A stretch of 64,000 nucleotides of DNA, from positions 1-64,000 of the forward strand of contig CALQCM020000006.1 of assembly GCA_943329075.2 (NCBI GenBank), read 5' to 3'. Positions within the stretch are counted from its first letter, which is position 1, and each line of letters begins with the position of its first letter. Position numbers and translations under genes: made by a program. This document shows, piece after piece, positions 26,708 through 35,402 of this stretch. The DNA comes from Chitinophaga pinensis. GTDB lineage: Bacteria; Pseudomonadota; Gammaproteobacteria; Burkholderiales; SG8-41. The notes below the pieces were generated by a model. That model was given only the letters and a program-made list of their open reading frames with translations, was not told where the DNA came from and did not search any database.

Positions 26708-27685
26708 TTACTCCATTTCGAATTTGACGCGCTGCGCGAGCTTTGCCATCGCCTCATATTCGGCCGCCAGCGCGGTGGTGAATTCGGCAACGCTACCGCC
26801 GACCGCCTCTGCGCCGTTGTCCGCGATGCGTTCGCGCACCTCGGGTATCGAAAGAACGGCGGCGATTTCCTTGTTCAGGCGCGCAATGATGGCCGCCGGC
26901 GTTCCGGCCGGCGCGACAATGCCGATCCAGGTCAGGTGACTGTAGCCGGGAACGCCGGATTCTGCGGCGGTCGGCACCTCCGGAAAAGAGGGCCAGCGTT
27001 TGACCGACGTCATTGCCACCGGACGCAGCAGACCGCCTCGAATCTGCGTGATCACCGACGGCAGCGCCGCCATGGCCAGCGGCGTCTGCCCGCCCATCAC
27101 GTCCTGGTTGGCCTGGGCGGCGACCTTGTAGGGCACGTGCGTGATATCAATGCCCGCGGCAGACTTGAAGATTTCCATCGCGATGTTGGTCGGTGAGCCG
27201 TTGCCGGCGCTGCCGTAGACAAGATTGCCGGGCGCCGCTTTCGCCGCAGCGATCAAGTCTTTCACCGTGCGAAAATTCGTTTTCGGATGCGCAATGATCA
27301 CCGACGGCGCGCGCGTCAGTTCGATGACCGGCAGGAAATCGCGGCGCGGATCGTAGCCGGTGTTGCGGTAGATGAACGGGTTGATGTTGTAGCTGTTGGT
27401 GGTTTCGAGCAGCGTGTAGCCGTCGGCCGGCGCCTTCAGCACTGAAACCGTGCCAATGTTGCCGGCTGCGCCAGGACGGTTTTCGACCACGATCTGGCGG
27501 CCGAGGTTTTTCGCCAGCCGGTCGGCGACGATGCGGCCGATCACGTCGAGTCCGCCGCCGGCGCCAAAGCAGATCACCAGCAATACCGGCTTGCTCGGAT
27601 AGTCGCCCTGCGCCTGTGCCGGTGCAGCGCAAAGCAGACCGAGTGCTCCGGCGACCCCCGTCAGTTGTTTGATTGATGGAACCAC
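26708..27685 (-). CDS. Bug9: TctC/Bug-family periplasmic receptor
   Basis: A 325-residue receptor starting at a GTG behind GGGAGGG. The signal peptide is cut near PAQAQ, followed by YPSKPVLLVICFGAGGGLD (ICFGAGG where others have VPFPPGG), ENRPGAAG, ADGYT and VPYKVAAQ. It is first in its operon, 109 bases before the CoA transferase. A small hairpin at about 26690-26704 (GCGCAA/TTGCGC) lies in that gap without a T tract. Confidence 0.92.
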   Translation of the reverse strand: MVPSIKQLTGVAGALGLLCAAPAQAQGDYPSKPVLLVICFGAGGGLDVIGRIVADRLAKNLGRQIVVENRPGAAGNIGTVSVLKAPADGYTLLETTNSYNINPFIYRNTGYDPRRDFLPVIELTRAPSVIIAHPKTNFRTVKDLIAAAKAAPGNLVYGSAGNGSPTNIAMEIFKSAAGIDITHVPYKVAAQANQDVMGGQTPLAMAALPSVITQIRGGLLRPVAMTSVKRWPSFPEVPTAAESGVPGYSHLTWIGIVAPAGTPAAIIARLNKEIAAVLSIPEVRERIADNGAEAVGGSVAEFTTALAAEYEAMAKLAQRVKFEME

Positions 27686-27901
27686 CTGTAGCCCTCCCGG
27701 TTGTCGGTCGTCCTCTTGAGTTTACAACGCTTCACCGCCGCCGGTCGGGCGCTGGAGCAGGCACCCAACCATTACGCCCGGCGGCGCGCAGCCGCCGCCA
27801 AAACGGTCATCGCACCGTAATGCTTTAGAGTGGCCGCGGCTTTATACTCGCTGCTGCCGGCGCGGTGTTGCGACCGGCACTCCACGTATTCAGGAACCGA
27901 C

Positions 27902-28870
27902 ATGCTTGTTAACTGCTTCGCCTATGAGGATGGCAAACGGCTCGCCGACCATATCGCGCCCGTCGATATCGGCACTTATCTCAACCGCCCGGAATGTTTC
28001 GTCTGGGTGGCGCTGAAAGATCCAGAGCCCGAGGAATTCGCGGGCCTGCAGGAACAGTTCAACCTGCATGAACTCGCCGTCGAGGACGCCAGCCACGGCC
28101 ACCAGCGGCCGAAGGTCGAGGAATACGGCGACTCGGTGTTCGTCGTGCTGCATATGATCGAAATCGTCGATGACGAGTTGATGGTCGGCGAGGTCGACGT
28201 CTTTGCCGGCCCCAACTATGTTTTGTCGGTGCGCAGCCGCGCGGAAAAAGGTTTTACCGAAGTGCGCGCGCGCTGCGAGCGCGAACCCGAGCTGCTGCAA
28301 CTCGGCGCCGGCTTCGTGCTCTATGCGCTGATGGACGCGGTGGTCGACCGCTATTTCCCTATTGTGGACACGCTAGAAACCGAACTCGAACGTCTCGAAG
28401 AACGCATGTTCAGCGGCGGCGCGGCGCGCGCCAACATCGAGGACATGTATGCATTGAAACAAAAGCTGATGGTGTTGAAGCACGCCGTCGGCCCGTTGCT
28501 CGAAGGTGTGGGCAAACTGCACGGCGGGCGCGTGCCGCAGCTGTGCGGCGGCACGCAGGAGTACTATCGCGACGTTTACGACCACCTGATGCGGTTAAAC
28601 CAGACCATCGATTCGCTGCGCGACATGGTGACCACCGCGCTGTCGGTCAACCTCTCGCTGATCACGGTGTCCGAAAACGAAACCACCAAACGCCTTGCCG
28701 CCTGTGCCGCCCTCGTGGCCGTGCCGACGCTGATCGCCGGCATCTACGGCATGAATTTCGAACAGATGCCGGAATTAAAGTGGGCCTTCGGTTATCCGCT
28801 CGCCCTCGGCATCATGACAGTCATCGACCTGTATTTGTTTTACAAGTTCCGCAAATCCGGCTGGCTTTAA
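27902..28870 (+). CDS. corA: CorA-family Mg2+/Co2+ transporter
   Basis: A 322-residue divalent-cation channel: large N-terminal cytoplasmic domain, long helix, then two C-terminal membrane helices with the filter motif GMNFEQMPEL at about 283-292. The C-terminal tail is basic (KFRKSGWL), as in typical CorA. The ATG at 27902 follows AGGAAC; 24 upstream residues in frame are rejected. It is the only obvious housekeeping transporter in the first half of the window and is not evidently linked to the catabolic operons. Confidence 0.93.
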   Translation: MLVNCFAYEDGKRLADHIAPVDIGTYLNRPECFVWVALKDPEPEEFAGLQEQFNLHELAVEDASHGHQRPKVEEYGDSVFVVLHMIEIVDDELMVGEVDVFAGPNYVLSVRSRAEKGFTEVRARCEREPELLQLGAGFVLYALMDAVVDRYFPIVDTLETELERLEERMFSGGAARANIEDMYALKQKLMVLKHAVGPLLEGVGKLHGGRVPQLCGGTQEYYRDVYDHLMRLNQTIDSLRDMVTTALSVNLSLITVSENETTKRLAACAALVAVPTLIAGIYGMNFEQMPELKWAFGYPLALGIMTVIDLYLFYKFRKSGWL

Positions 28871-28913
28871 ACGCAGCGCACGCGGCCACGCCTACAACCC
28901 CGGGGAGAACCGT

Positions 28914-29639
28914 TTGGACCGCAGCCTTCACATCACCTGGTACGACCTGCCTGAACAGTACGGCGGCGCGCATCTCGACTGGCTGCACGGCAGTTTCATG
29001 CCGCGCCAGCTGCAAAAGCCCGGCGTATTGTGGGCCGCGCATTACGAATGCGAGCACACACCCGACCCCGTGCACAAAATATTGTCGTACGCGGACGAAG
29101 CGGTGCCCACCGGCAACGACTACATCCTGCTGTTCGGCGCCGCGACCGCGCATGCCTTCGCGCCACCGGCGCCGGGCCGCAGCGACAGCAGCGTGACCGA
29201 TGCTGATCGCGCCATGCTCGCGCAGCGCCGCGAAACGCGCATCAACATCTTCACCGAGGAGGCCTGCGTCGACGGCCCCGCCGCCGCGCAACGCCAGCGT
29301 GGTGCGGAACTGGGTTCGTGCATCCAGCTCGGCAGTTTCAACACACGCAGTATTGCGGATGAAGACGGCCTGATGGCCTGGTACGCGCATAACCGGCTGC
29401 CCGGACTGGCGATCACCCCCGGCTGCGTCGGCGTGCGCAAGATGGTGTCGGTCGCCGGCTGGGCCAAACACGGCGTGCTCTACGAATTCACCTCGAAGGC
29501 AGAGCGTGAAAAACATTTCCGCGCCTGTGAAAACGCCGACCCCGCAATGGCGGCATGGACCGACAGCCTGCGCCGTTCGCTGATTCACGCGCCCGGTTCG
29601 GCGAATGTCGCTTATCGCATCTGGCCGCCGGTAAACTAG
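28914..29639 (+). CDS. conserved protein of unknown function, possible double dimeric alpha-beta barrel
   Basis: A 241-residue soluble protein starting at TTG behind GGGGAGAA. Two segments look alike, about 5-45 (WYDLPEQ...GVLWAAHYEC) and about 150-190 (WYAHNRLPG...GVLYEF), as in EthD/stress-responsive dimeric barrel domains arranged in tandem. I do not recognise a family with confidence. It lies 43 bases after corA and just before Bug10, so it more likely belongs with the receptor. Confidence 0.7.
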   Translation: MDRSLHITWYDLPEQYGGAHLDWLHGSFMPRQLQKPGVLWAAHYECEHTPDPVHKILSYADEAVPTGNDYILLFGAATAHAFAPPAPGRSDSSVTDADRAMLAQRRETRINIFTEEACVDGPAAAQRQRGAELGSCIQLGSFNTRSIADEDGLMAWYAHNRLPGLAITPGCVGVRKMVSVAGWAKHGVLYEFTSKAEREKHFRACENADPAMAAWTDSLRRSLIHAPGSANVAYRIWPPVN

Positions 29640-29645
29640 CTGCGC

Positions 29646-30638
29646 ATGCGCATCCGCATCAGAAACTGTTTCCTGCGCACATTGCCCGCCATTGCGTGGC
29701 TGTGCGCTGCGGCACCGCTGCACGCGCAGGACAAACCCGCTGACTATCCGCTGCGGCCGGTGCGCGTGATCGTCGGCATCGGGCCCGGCGGCGGTCTCGA
29801 TCTGATGACACGGTTGGGCGCGCAGAAAATCGCCGAGGGCTGGAACCAGTCGGTGATTGTCGATAACCGTCCCGGCGGCGGCACGGTGATCGGCATGGAC
29901 ATGGTGTCCGCGGCCGCGCCTGACGGCTACACGTTGCTGGGCGCTTCGGAAACACTGATGCTCAACGGTGTCCTTGGCCGCGCCACCTACGATATCCGCA
30001 AAGCGTTTATTCCCATCGTGCAAATCTGTTCGCAGAACTTCGCGCTGGTCGTCACGCCGTCAATCCCGGTGAAATCGGTGCGCGAACTGGTCGAATATGC
30101 AAAAGCAAAAGCCGGCGCGCTGGTCTACGGCTCGCAGGGCCTCGGCACCACCGGCCATCTGGCGATGGAACATTTCAAACTGCTCAGCGGTACCGACATC
30201 GTGCACGTACCGTACAAAAGTGCCGGTGCCGCGCTCGTCGAAGTCATAGGCAATCAGGTGCAGTTGATGTTTGCCAGCACCGTTTCAGCGACACAACATA
30301 TCCGCAGTGGCCGTCTGCGCGCCATTGCCACCTCGGGGCTGCGCCGCGCGCCCAACCTGCCCGATCTGCCGACCGTCGCCGAGAGCGGCTACGCCGGCTT
30401 TGACTGGGGTAACAGCTACAACCTGCTGGCGCCGGCCGGCACGCCGTCGCACATCGTGCGCGCCATCAATGCAGTCGTGCGCAAGGGCGTTAACACGCCG
30501 GAAACCATCAAGGCGCTGGCCGCCGAGGGCTCGGAACCAGCGGCAGCGATGACGCCTGACGAGTTCAAAAGCAAGTTCAACACCGATTACGCACGGCTGG
30601 AAAAGTTGATCAAAAGCATCAACGTGCGCATTCAGTAG
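29646..30638 (+). CDS. Bug10: TctC/Bug-family periplasmic receptor
   Basis: A 330-residue receptor. The signal peptide is basic and then hydrophobic (cut near PLHAQD). The body has YPLRPVRVIVGIGPGGGLD, DNRPGGGT, PDGYT, VPYKSAGA (Ser replaces the Gly of YKG) and APAGTPSH. It starts 6 bases after the previous stop, with no clear ribosome site, suggesting translational coupling to the preceding protein. Confidence 0.92.
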   Translation: MRIRIRNCFLRTLPAIAWLCAAAPLHAQDKPADYPLRPVRVIVGIGPGGGLDLMTRLGAQKIAEGWNQSVIVDNRPGGGTVIGMDMVSAAAPDGYTLLGASETLMLNGVLGRATYDIRKAFIPIVQICSQNFALVVTPSIPVKSVRELVEYAKAKAGALVYGSQGLGTTGHLAMEHFKLLSGTDIVHVPYKSAGAALVEVIGNQVQLMFASTVSATQHIRSGRLRAIATSGLRRAPNLPDLPTVAESGYAGFDWGNSYNLLAPAGTPSHIVRAINAVVRKGVNTPETIKALAAEGSEPAAAMTPDEFKSKFNTDYARLEKLIKSINVRIQ

Positions 30639-30667
30639 GCCTGGCAACACGCCCCCGCCGCTGCCGG

Positions 30668-30681
30668 TTGACGCAGATCAA
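30668..30681. promoter_or_regulatory. orphan FNR/ANR-like box
   Basis: TTGAC-GCAG-ATCAA differs from the FNR consensus TTGAT-N4-ATCAA at one base. Neither strand shows a -10 hexamer about 30 bases from its centre, and no gene follows. It may be a relic of a lost promoter. Confidence 0.3.
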
Positions 30682-30857
30682 CACTGCACCGCAACGGCGG
30701 TAGCAGCATGAATCTCATGAGCAGAATTTCGCGCGGACATGAACGCGGTCGCGCCATGCCACGAAATCCACAACGGATTTCCATGGGGATTCATGATGAG
30801 CGCCTCAAACTCCGGTCTTGGCAAAACCCGGCTTTACTGGAAAATCCCCGGCCTCTA

Positions 30858-30920
30858 CTGGATTGCAAGGGGAGCGCAGCCGGGACGGGGTTGAATGCTG
30901 CCCTGTTCCGGCGTTGCGTT
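30858..30920 (+). repeat. 63-bp direct repeat, copy 1
   Basis: Begins CTGGATTGCAAGGGGAGCGC and ends CGGCGTTGCGTT. It matches the copy at 31031-31093 with only two base differences, both C/T. Confidence 0.85.
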
Positions 30921-31030
30921 ATGCCGTGAGGTGCTGCGCGTCGAAACCCAGGGATGGAAAAGGGTGCTCGGCGCTTTTGATTCACCGCAGGCATGCGGCG
31001 CAATGCGCTTCGCTTATTGCGCCCTACCGG

Positions 31031-31093
31031 CTGGATTGCAAGGGGAGCGCAGCCGGGACGGGGTTGAATGCTGCCCCGTCCCGGCGTTGCGTT
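31031..31093 (+). repeat. 63-bp direct repeat, copy 2
   Basis: Second copy, same orientation, 110 bases after the first ends. The two differ at two positions (CCCTGTTCC in copy 1, CCCCGTCCC here). Confidence 0.85.
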
Positions 31094-31163
31094 GTTGCGT
31101 ATTGATCCGCGTCTTACAAGGTGCTTCTTGCAGGCGAGTCGCCTGCGCCACTAAACGCGGGGC

Positions 31164-31190
31164 AAAAAAAGCGGGCTTGCGCCCGCTTTT
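31164..31190 (-). terminator. strong bidirectional Rho-independent terminator
   Basis: GCGGGC-TTGC-GCCCGC (31171-31186) is preceded by seven A and followed by four T. Read on the minus strand it gives a hairpin plus seven U, 25 bases past the stop codon of the thiamine-diphosphate enzyme at 31215. Confidence 0.9.
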
Positions 31191-31214
31191 GTTCCGACCA
31201 CTACTTCACCCGGA

Positions 31215-32864
31215 TTATTCGTCCAGCCCGTAGTGAATACGGCGATAGGGCAGCGTGACCACGCTACGCGAAATGCGCACGTCGATCAACATCGGCCCCG
31301 GCTTGGCCACCCACTCCGCAGCAGCCTTGCGCACATCCTCGACGCTTTTCGCCATCACGCCGCGGGCGCCATAACCGCGCGCCACCGCGCCGAGATCCGG
31401 CGTCGGTATCGTCGAGGTCTCCGCGTTCATCTTGTGCGCTTCGAGTTTGTAATACTCGGCGCCGAGCATTTCGTTGTTCTGCACCACAATCAGCAGCGGC
31501 ACTTTGTGGCGCACCATGGTGTCGAGCTCATTGAGATGCATCATGGTGCTGGCATCGCCATCGACCAGCATCGCCGGCTTGTTGCCGGTGGACATCACCG
31601 CACCGATCGCGGCCGGCAGCATCTGGCCGATACAGCCGTAAAAATGGCCGGGCATCACAACCTCGCGACGGCGCCGGAACAGGATGTTCGAAAAGCCGGC
31701 GGTGTGGCCGCTGCCGGTATACAGGCTGATGTTTTCCGGCACGGCTTCGTCGAGCGCGAGGACGACCTGGCGCGGATCGGCGGTGCCTTCCTCGATCTTG
31801 TATTCATGACGATCTTCCCACGCGTTGCCCAGGCGCTCACGCACCTCACCCGTGCGGTAACCGGTCTGCTTGAAGTTGCGCTTGGCAAGCACGCCTTCGA
31901 GCGCCTCGGTGCCGATCTTCGCATCGGCTTGCATGTAGAGATCGGCAGCGCGCGTACCGTGCAGCATCACGTGCTGCTTGGAATCGATGTGAATGAACTT
32001 GGCGTTGTCGTACAGGTAACCGTGCTCTGTCGTGTAGCGGTTAAGGCTGGCGCCAACGGCGACCACGCAGTCGGATTCTTCGCACAGTTGCATCGCTGTC
32101 TTCGTCGCATAGGTGCCCGACACGCCGAGATGGAAGTCGTCCTCTGAGAGCCAGGTCTTCGCCATCAGCGTGGTGATGATCAACGCACCGGAACGCTCGG
32201 CGAGTTTTTTCACCGCATCGCCCGCCCCGGACCACATCGCACCGCGACCGACCAGTATGATCGGGTGCTTGGCCTTGCACAGCATGTCGGCGGCGCGTTC
32301 GAGCACGTCCGGATCCGGCCGCACCTGGCGCGACGGCATCAGGGTGTCGGAGGTGACATAGGGATCGTCGTCCTCGAACTCCTGCTGCTGGATGTCCATC
32401 GGTGCGCTCAGCATCACCGGCTTCGAATTGAGTTTGGCGAGATAGAAGGCCTTGCGCACCACCTCGTCGGCGGTTTCCGCAGAGGCCAGGCGCACGAACT
32501 GCGTTTCGCAGGCGGCGGCGAACGGCGCCTGTTCCATGCGCTGGTTGTATTCATCGTCGTTGGTCGGATGCTCGCCGACGAAGGCAACCACCGGCGACGA
32601 CGCGCGCGAGGCGGTGATCAGCGCGGTGGCCAGTTGCGACACGCCGGGGCCGCAGGTGGCGGTGGCGCAGGAAGGTTGGTGGGTCAAACGCGACCAACCA
32701 TCGGCCATGCCGAGGCCGGCGCCCTCGTGGCGCACTTCAACGTCGGTGGCGCCGAGTTTGATCATCTCGTTCAGCCAATACATGTTGCCGTCGCCCATGA
32801 TACCGAACGTGTGCGTGATGCCTTCAGCCCTGAATGCGCGGGCCATGCGTTGATACACCTTCAT
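31215..32864 (-). CDS. thiamine-diphosphate-dependent enzyme, second member
   Basis: A 549-residue ThDP enzyme, only distantly like 152-1810. Activating Glu47 is in VRHEGAG, and the diphosphate motif GDAS...QNN is at about 434-464. The sequence after it (NEMLGAEYY) carries many small differences from acetolactate synthase, so the reaction is open: a decarboxylase, carboligase or oxalyl-CoA-like enzyme. GGGAGGAG precedes the ATG, and a strong terminator follows the stop. It is downstream of the CoxG-like gene with a 124-base gap holding two hairpins. Confidence 0.88.
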   Translation of the reverse strand: MKVYQRMARAFRAEGITHTFGIMGDGNMYWLNEMIKLGATDVEVRHEGAGLGMADGWSRLTHQPSCATATCGPGVSQLATALITASRASSPVVAFVGEHPTNDDEYNQRMEQAPFAAACETQFVRLASAETADEVVRKAFYLAKLNSKPVMLSAPMDIQQQEFEDDDPYVTSDTLMPSRQVRPDPDVLERAADMLCKAKHPIILVGRGAMWSGAGDAVKKLAERSGALIITTLMAKTWLSEDDFHLGVSGTYATKTAMQLCEESDCVVAVGASLNRYTTEHGYLYDNAKFIHIDSKQHVMLHGTRAADLYMQADAKIGTEALEGVLAKRNFKQTGYRTGEVRERLGNAWEDRHEYKIEEGTADPRQVVLALDEAVPENISLYTGSGHTAGFSNILFRRRREVVMPGHFYGCIGQMLPAAIGAVMSTGNKPAMLVDGDASTMMHLNELDTMVRHKVPLLIVVQNNEMLGAEYYKLEAHKMNAETSTIPTPDLGAVARGYGARGVMAKSVEDVRKAAAEWVAKPGPMLIDVRISRSVVTLPYRRIHYGLDE

Positions 32865-32960
32865 CGTGCTCCTCCCTTTATTTTGCTGCTGATCATTGTA
32901 AAATTCACAACGCCCCTGCCCCTCACCCCGCCCTCTCCCGGCGGGAGAGGGCGAGTACTG

Positions 32961-32983
32961 CCTGATTCGCCTTGCGAATCAGG
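32961..32983. repeat. CTGATTCGC hairpin, copy 1
   Basis: CCTGATTCGC-CTT-GCGAATCAGG, a perfect 10-bp stem with a 3-base loop, 5 bases past the CoxG-like stop on the minus strand. No T tract follows, so it is not a classical terminator. The same stem with a different loop occurs at 56541-56562, also just after a stop codon. Confidence 0.7.
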
Positions 32984-32988
32984 TTCGA

Positions 32989-33456
32989 TCAACTTGCCGT
33001 TTTCAATTCCGCGCAGCGCGCCGCCAGCCGCTCGGAAAAGTCCGCGGTCATTTTTTTGACCACCATGCCCGCCCCCGCCTCGACCACCGAAGACAGGCGA
33101 CCGGAAATTTCGACTTCCGCTTTCAGAGCGATGGTCGAACCGGGCGGCTCGGCCTGCGGCAATACCTTGAATGTCATCTTTGCGTTGAAACGCGTGCCGC
33201 CCTGATTGTCCTTGCCGCGCGAACTGACATGACCGGTCATCGTCGGCGCATCGAGTTCGAGACCGACGCGCGCCTTGAAGGCAACCTTCGCCGGGCCGAA
33301 CTTGACCAGGATGCCGGCGTCGAAGCTGCCGTCTTCGTGGTGTTCGCCGAGCGAGGCGCCCGGCACGCAGCCGACGACCGCTTCTGGATTCGACAGCAGT
33401 TCCCACACCGCCTGCGGCGCGGCCGGCGCATAGACCTGTTCGTTGACTTCAATCAT
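32989..33456 (-). CDS. CoxG/SRPBCC-family protein
   Basis: A 155-residue START/SRPBCC-fold protein of the carbon-monoxide-dehydrogenase subunit G type. It begins with the typical VNEQVYAPAAPQAVWELL, then VVGCVPGA and the GAGMVVKKM helix near the end. CoxG-like proteins are membrane-linked factors in aerobic CO dehydrogenase and related molybdenum hydroxylase clusters. No CoxLMS genes are here, so its role is uncertain. It precedes the second ThDP enzyme on the minus strand. Confidence 0.85.
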   Translation of the reverse strand: MIEVNEQVYAPAAPQAVWELLSNPEAVVGCVPGASLGEHHEDGSFDAGILVKFGPAKVAFKARVGLELDAPTMTGHVSSRGKDNQGGTRFNAKMTFKVLPQAEPPGSTIALKAEVEISGRLSSVVEAGAGMVVKKMTADFSERLAARCAELKTAS

Positions 33457-33590
33457 GTTCGGGGGGGCTTGTGGTTATGTTGCTTTGTAATTATTTTGTC
33501 GCACCACCCGCCGGGGGCGGGCGGCACGAAAGTTCCGCCCTGCGGGCGCCGTCCGATATTATGCTACGGTCTCGATGATTCGTCAGGAAC

Positions 33591-34637
33591 TTGAATAATG
33601 TACGGGCAACCACTGTGAACTCGCCGTCCGCCGCCGCGCGGCTCGCCGCGGCCGCACTGCTTGCACTGAGCTTCGCCGGCTGCGGCCCCCTGCGCGAACT
33701 GATTGCGCCAACGGCCCCCGCCATGACCGGCGAATGGGCGGCGTTGCTCGAAGAATTGCGCGCATACGAACGCAGCATCGGCTTCGAGCCGACCGCCAAT
33801 TTCACGGGGGCCGGCAAGGACCAGGCCTCGTTCCATTATTGCGGCCGCGTTTCTCAGCAGCTGCTGCCGTGGTCTTATGAAGATCCGGCGATCGCATGGA
33901 GCACCGCCGCCAGCGAAAGCGAATGCCGCGCCGGTGCTGCCGCTGACGACGACATCTATTTCCGCACGCTGGAAGCGCAGGGCGAATCGGAGACACCGGT
34001 CACCAGCGCCATGCTTGCCGGCAAACTGGACCGTTTCGTCTATCTGGTTATTCACGAGGATTGCCACGATCAGTTCGCGCTGCCTTACGGCGTCGAAGAA
34101 GCACTCTGCGATTTTCTGACGCACCAGGCGATGAGCGCGTTTGCCGAACAGAAATATCCGGCGGGCTCGCGTGAACGACGCTCGATCCGCCGCTATGCCG
34201 AAACGCAGGGCGTGCTGGCGCTGGCTACGATCGAATGGTACTCCCGCGTGGAAACGCTCTATGCGCGGCGCCAGCGCGGCGAAATCAATGCGGAGTTGTT
34301 GTTGCGCGAACGCGCGTCGCTGTTCGAGGCCGCCGAAAAACCGCTTGGCTTCGGCCACGGCGAACTCAACAACATCAGTCTCGCCAGCAACATGACCTAC
34401 AGCCGCTATTACCCGCAGATCGGCGATGCCTACGCGATGCACGGGCGCGATCTCGCGCGCACCATCGCCGTCTTCCGCCGGCTCGACGCCGCCAAACCGG
34501 CGGCGGCAGCGGTGCAGAAAAAGCTCGGCATCGAAGACGCACGCAGCATCGAATCGCTGCGTGCTTATGAAGATGCGGTGATGGCAACGTTGCGCGCCGC
34601 CCTGCGCAACAGCAGCCGCGGCGCGGATTCCCTTTAA
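33591..34637 (+). CDS. putative zinc metallopeptidase lipoprotein (HEXXH)
   Basis: About 340-348 residues. An N-terminal signal ends in a lipobox (SFAGC, Cys31), so it is probably a lipoprotein. The zinc motif HEDCH is at residues 155-159, followed by EEALCDF where the third ligand could lie. The layout resembles the predicted aminopeptidase family (PF10023), in which HExxH is followed about 15 residues later by ExxxxF, but the rest is diverged. The start is uncertain: TTG at 33591 or GTG at 33615, with no strong ribosome site for either. Its TAA overlaps the convergent stop of the next gene within TTTAAA. Confidence 0.65.
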   Translation: MNNVRATTVNSPSAAARLAAAALLALSFAGCGPLRELIAPTAPAMTGEWAALLEELRAYERSIGFEPTANFTGAGKDQASFHYCGRVSQQLLPWSYEDPAIAWSTAASESECRAGAAADDDIYFRTLEAQGESETPVTSAMLAGKLDRFVYLVIHEDCHDQFALPYGVEEALCDFLTHQAMSAFAEQKYPAGSRERRSIRRYAETQGVLALATIEWYSRVETLYARRQRGEINAELLLRERASLFEAAEKPLGFGHGELNNISLASNMTYSRYYPQIGDAYAMHGRDLARTIAVFRRLDAAKPAAAAVQKKLGIEDARSIESLRAYEDAVMATLRAALRNSSRGADSL

Positions 34638-35146
34638 ACGACAGTCAGGCCGCAGGCCGCGCGCCAGACGCCGGCAGCATCACGCTCGAGCTGCGCGATA
34701 CCCGCCGCAGCGGGGTTTGCGGCACGCGTGAAATCGAGCCGGTGCACGCGCAAATCATGCGCCGGATGCGTGACCAGATAAGACAGATGCGGCACGTCAC
34801 CCTGCGCGGCCGCAGGCGCTACCGTCACCAACACGAAACGTCCATCGGCGTCGGTGGTGGTGCGCACCGGCGCGGCGCCGGCATGCCAGGCCTCGACAAT
34901 CGCGCCGGCCAGCGGCTGGCAATCCGTGCCGAGCACGCGCCCGGACAACACCAGTTTCTGCCCCGCGCCATCGAGGCCGAAGGCGCCCGGTTCGTTCTGC
35001 GTCGCCGACACGATCCCGCCGCCGCAGCGCGCGGCCAGCGCACCGGCCGGCGCGAGTACGCCTGCAGCACCTGCAACCAGCAGTTGCCTGCGCTTGATGG
35101 AAATGCCCTTGCTCAGGCTGACGTGGCCGGTTTTCACTGTATTCAC
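34634..35146 (-). CDS. reduced intradiol-dioxygenase-like protein with Tat-type signal
   Basis: About 170 residues from a GTG at 35146 that follows GAGGAG at good spacing; the longer in-frame region upstream is not protein-like. A twin-arginine segment (KRRQLLVAG) and hydrophobic stretch end near ALAA. The mature part has the intradiol beta-sandwich pattern: LSGRVLGTDCQPLAGAIVEAW, TTDADGRF and a later HPAHD. The two iron-binding Tyr and the usual HiHf pair of catechol dioxygenases are not evident, and the chain is short. It may be a non-catalytic relative or an exported binding protein. Confidence 0.6.
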   Translation of the reverse strand: MNTVKTGHVSLSKGISIKRRQLLVAGAAGVLAPAGALAARCGGGIVSATQNEPGAFGLDGAGQKLVLSGRVLGTDCQPLAGAIVEAWHAGAAPVRTTTDADGRFVLVTVAPAAAQGDVPHLSYLVTHPAHDLRVHRLDFTRAANPAAAGIAQLERDAAGVWRAACGLTVV

Positions 35147-35402
35147 TGAAATCTCCTCATGAGTCCGGGCTGGGCGCCCGTGTTTTGCGCGGACGTCCCG
35201 CCGCGCTGTGTGCGCCATCATACGCCGGCTTTCACGCCGGGTGAATGATTGCCGTTGACGCGGCCTTCGACTAATATGACCGGCGACGGTTACGACGGGC
35301 GCGCGGCACACGCGTCCAGTCATCCGGCGGCGTATACGCCACGCCAGCCTCCGCAATAACAATTCAAACCAGTGTGCCCAATGACTTGACGAGGGGAAAA
35401 CC

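Larger units (their letters stand above)
30639..31163. other. gene-poor stretch with direct repeats and an orphan FNR-like box
   Basis: 525 bases with no gene I can support. It contains an FNR-like palindrome at 30668-30681, two 63-bp direct repeats (30858-30920 and 31031-31093) and a short GGCGA/TCGCC palindrome at about 31131-31148. A 73-codon open frame at 30708-30929 runs into the first repeat and has no recognisable homology; it could be a remnant. Confidence 0.6.

Noticed and set aside
27842-27847. TATACT hexamer upstream of corA as a -10 element
   Set aside because: No acceptable -35 at 16-18 bases, so not listed as a promoter.
30708-30929. A 73-codon ORF after the orphan FNR-like box
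   Set aside because: No ribosome site, no recognisable similarity, and half of it lies in the direct repeat.
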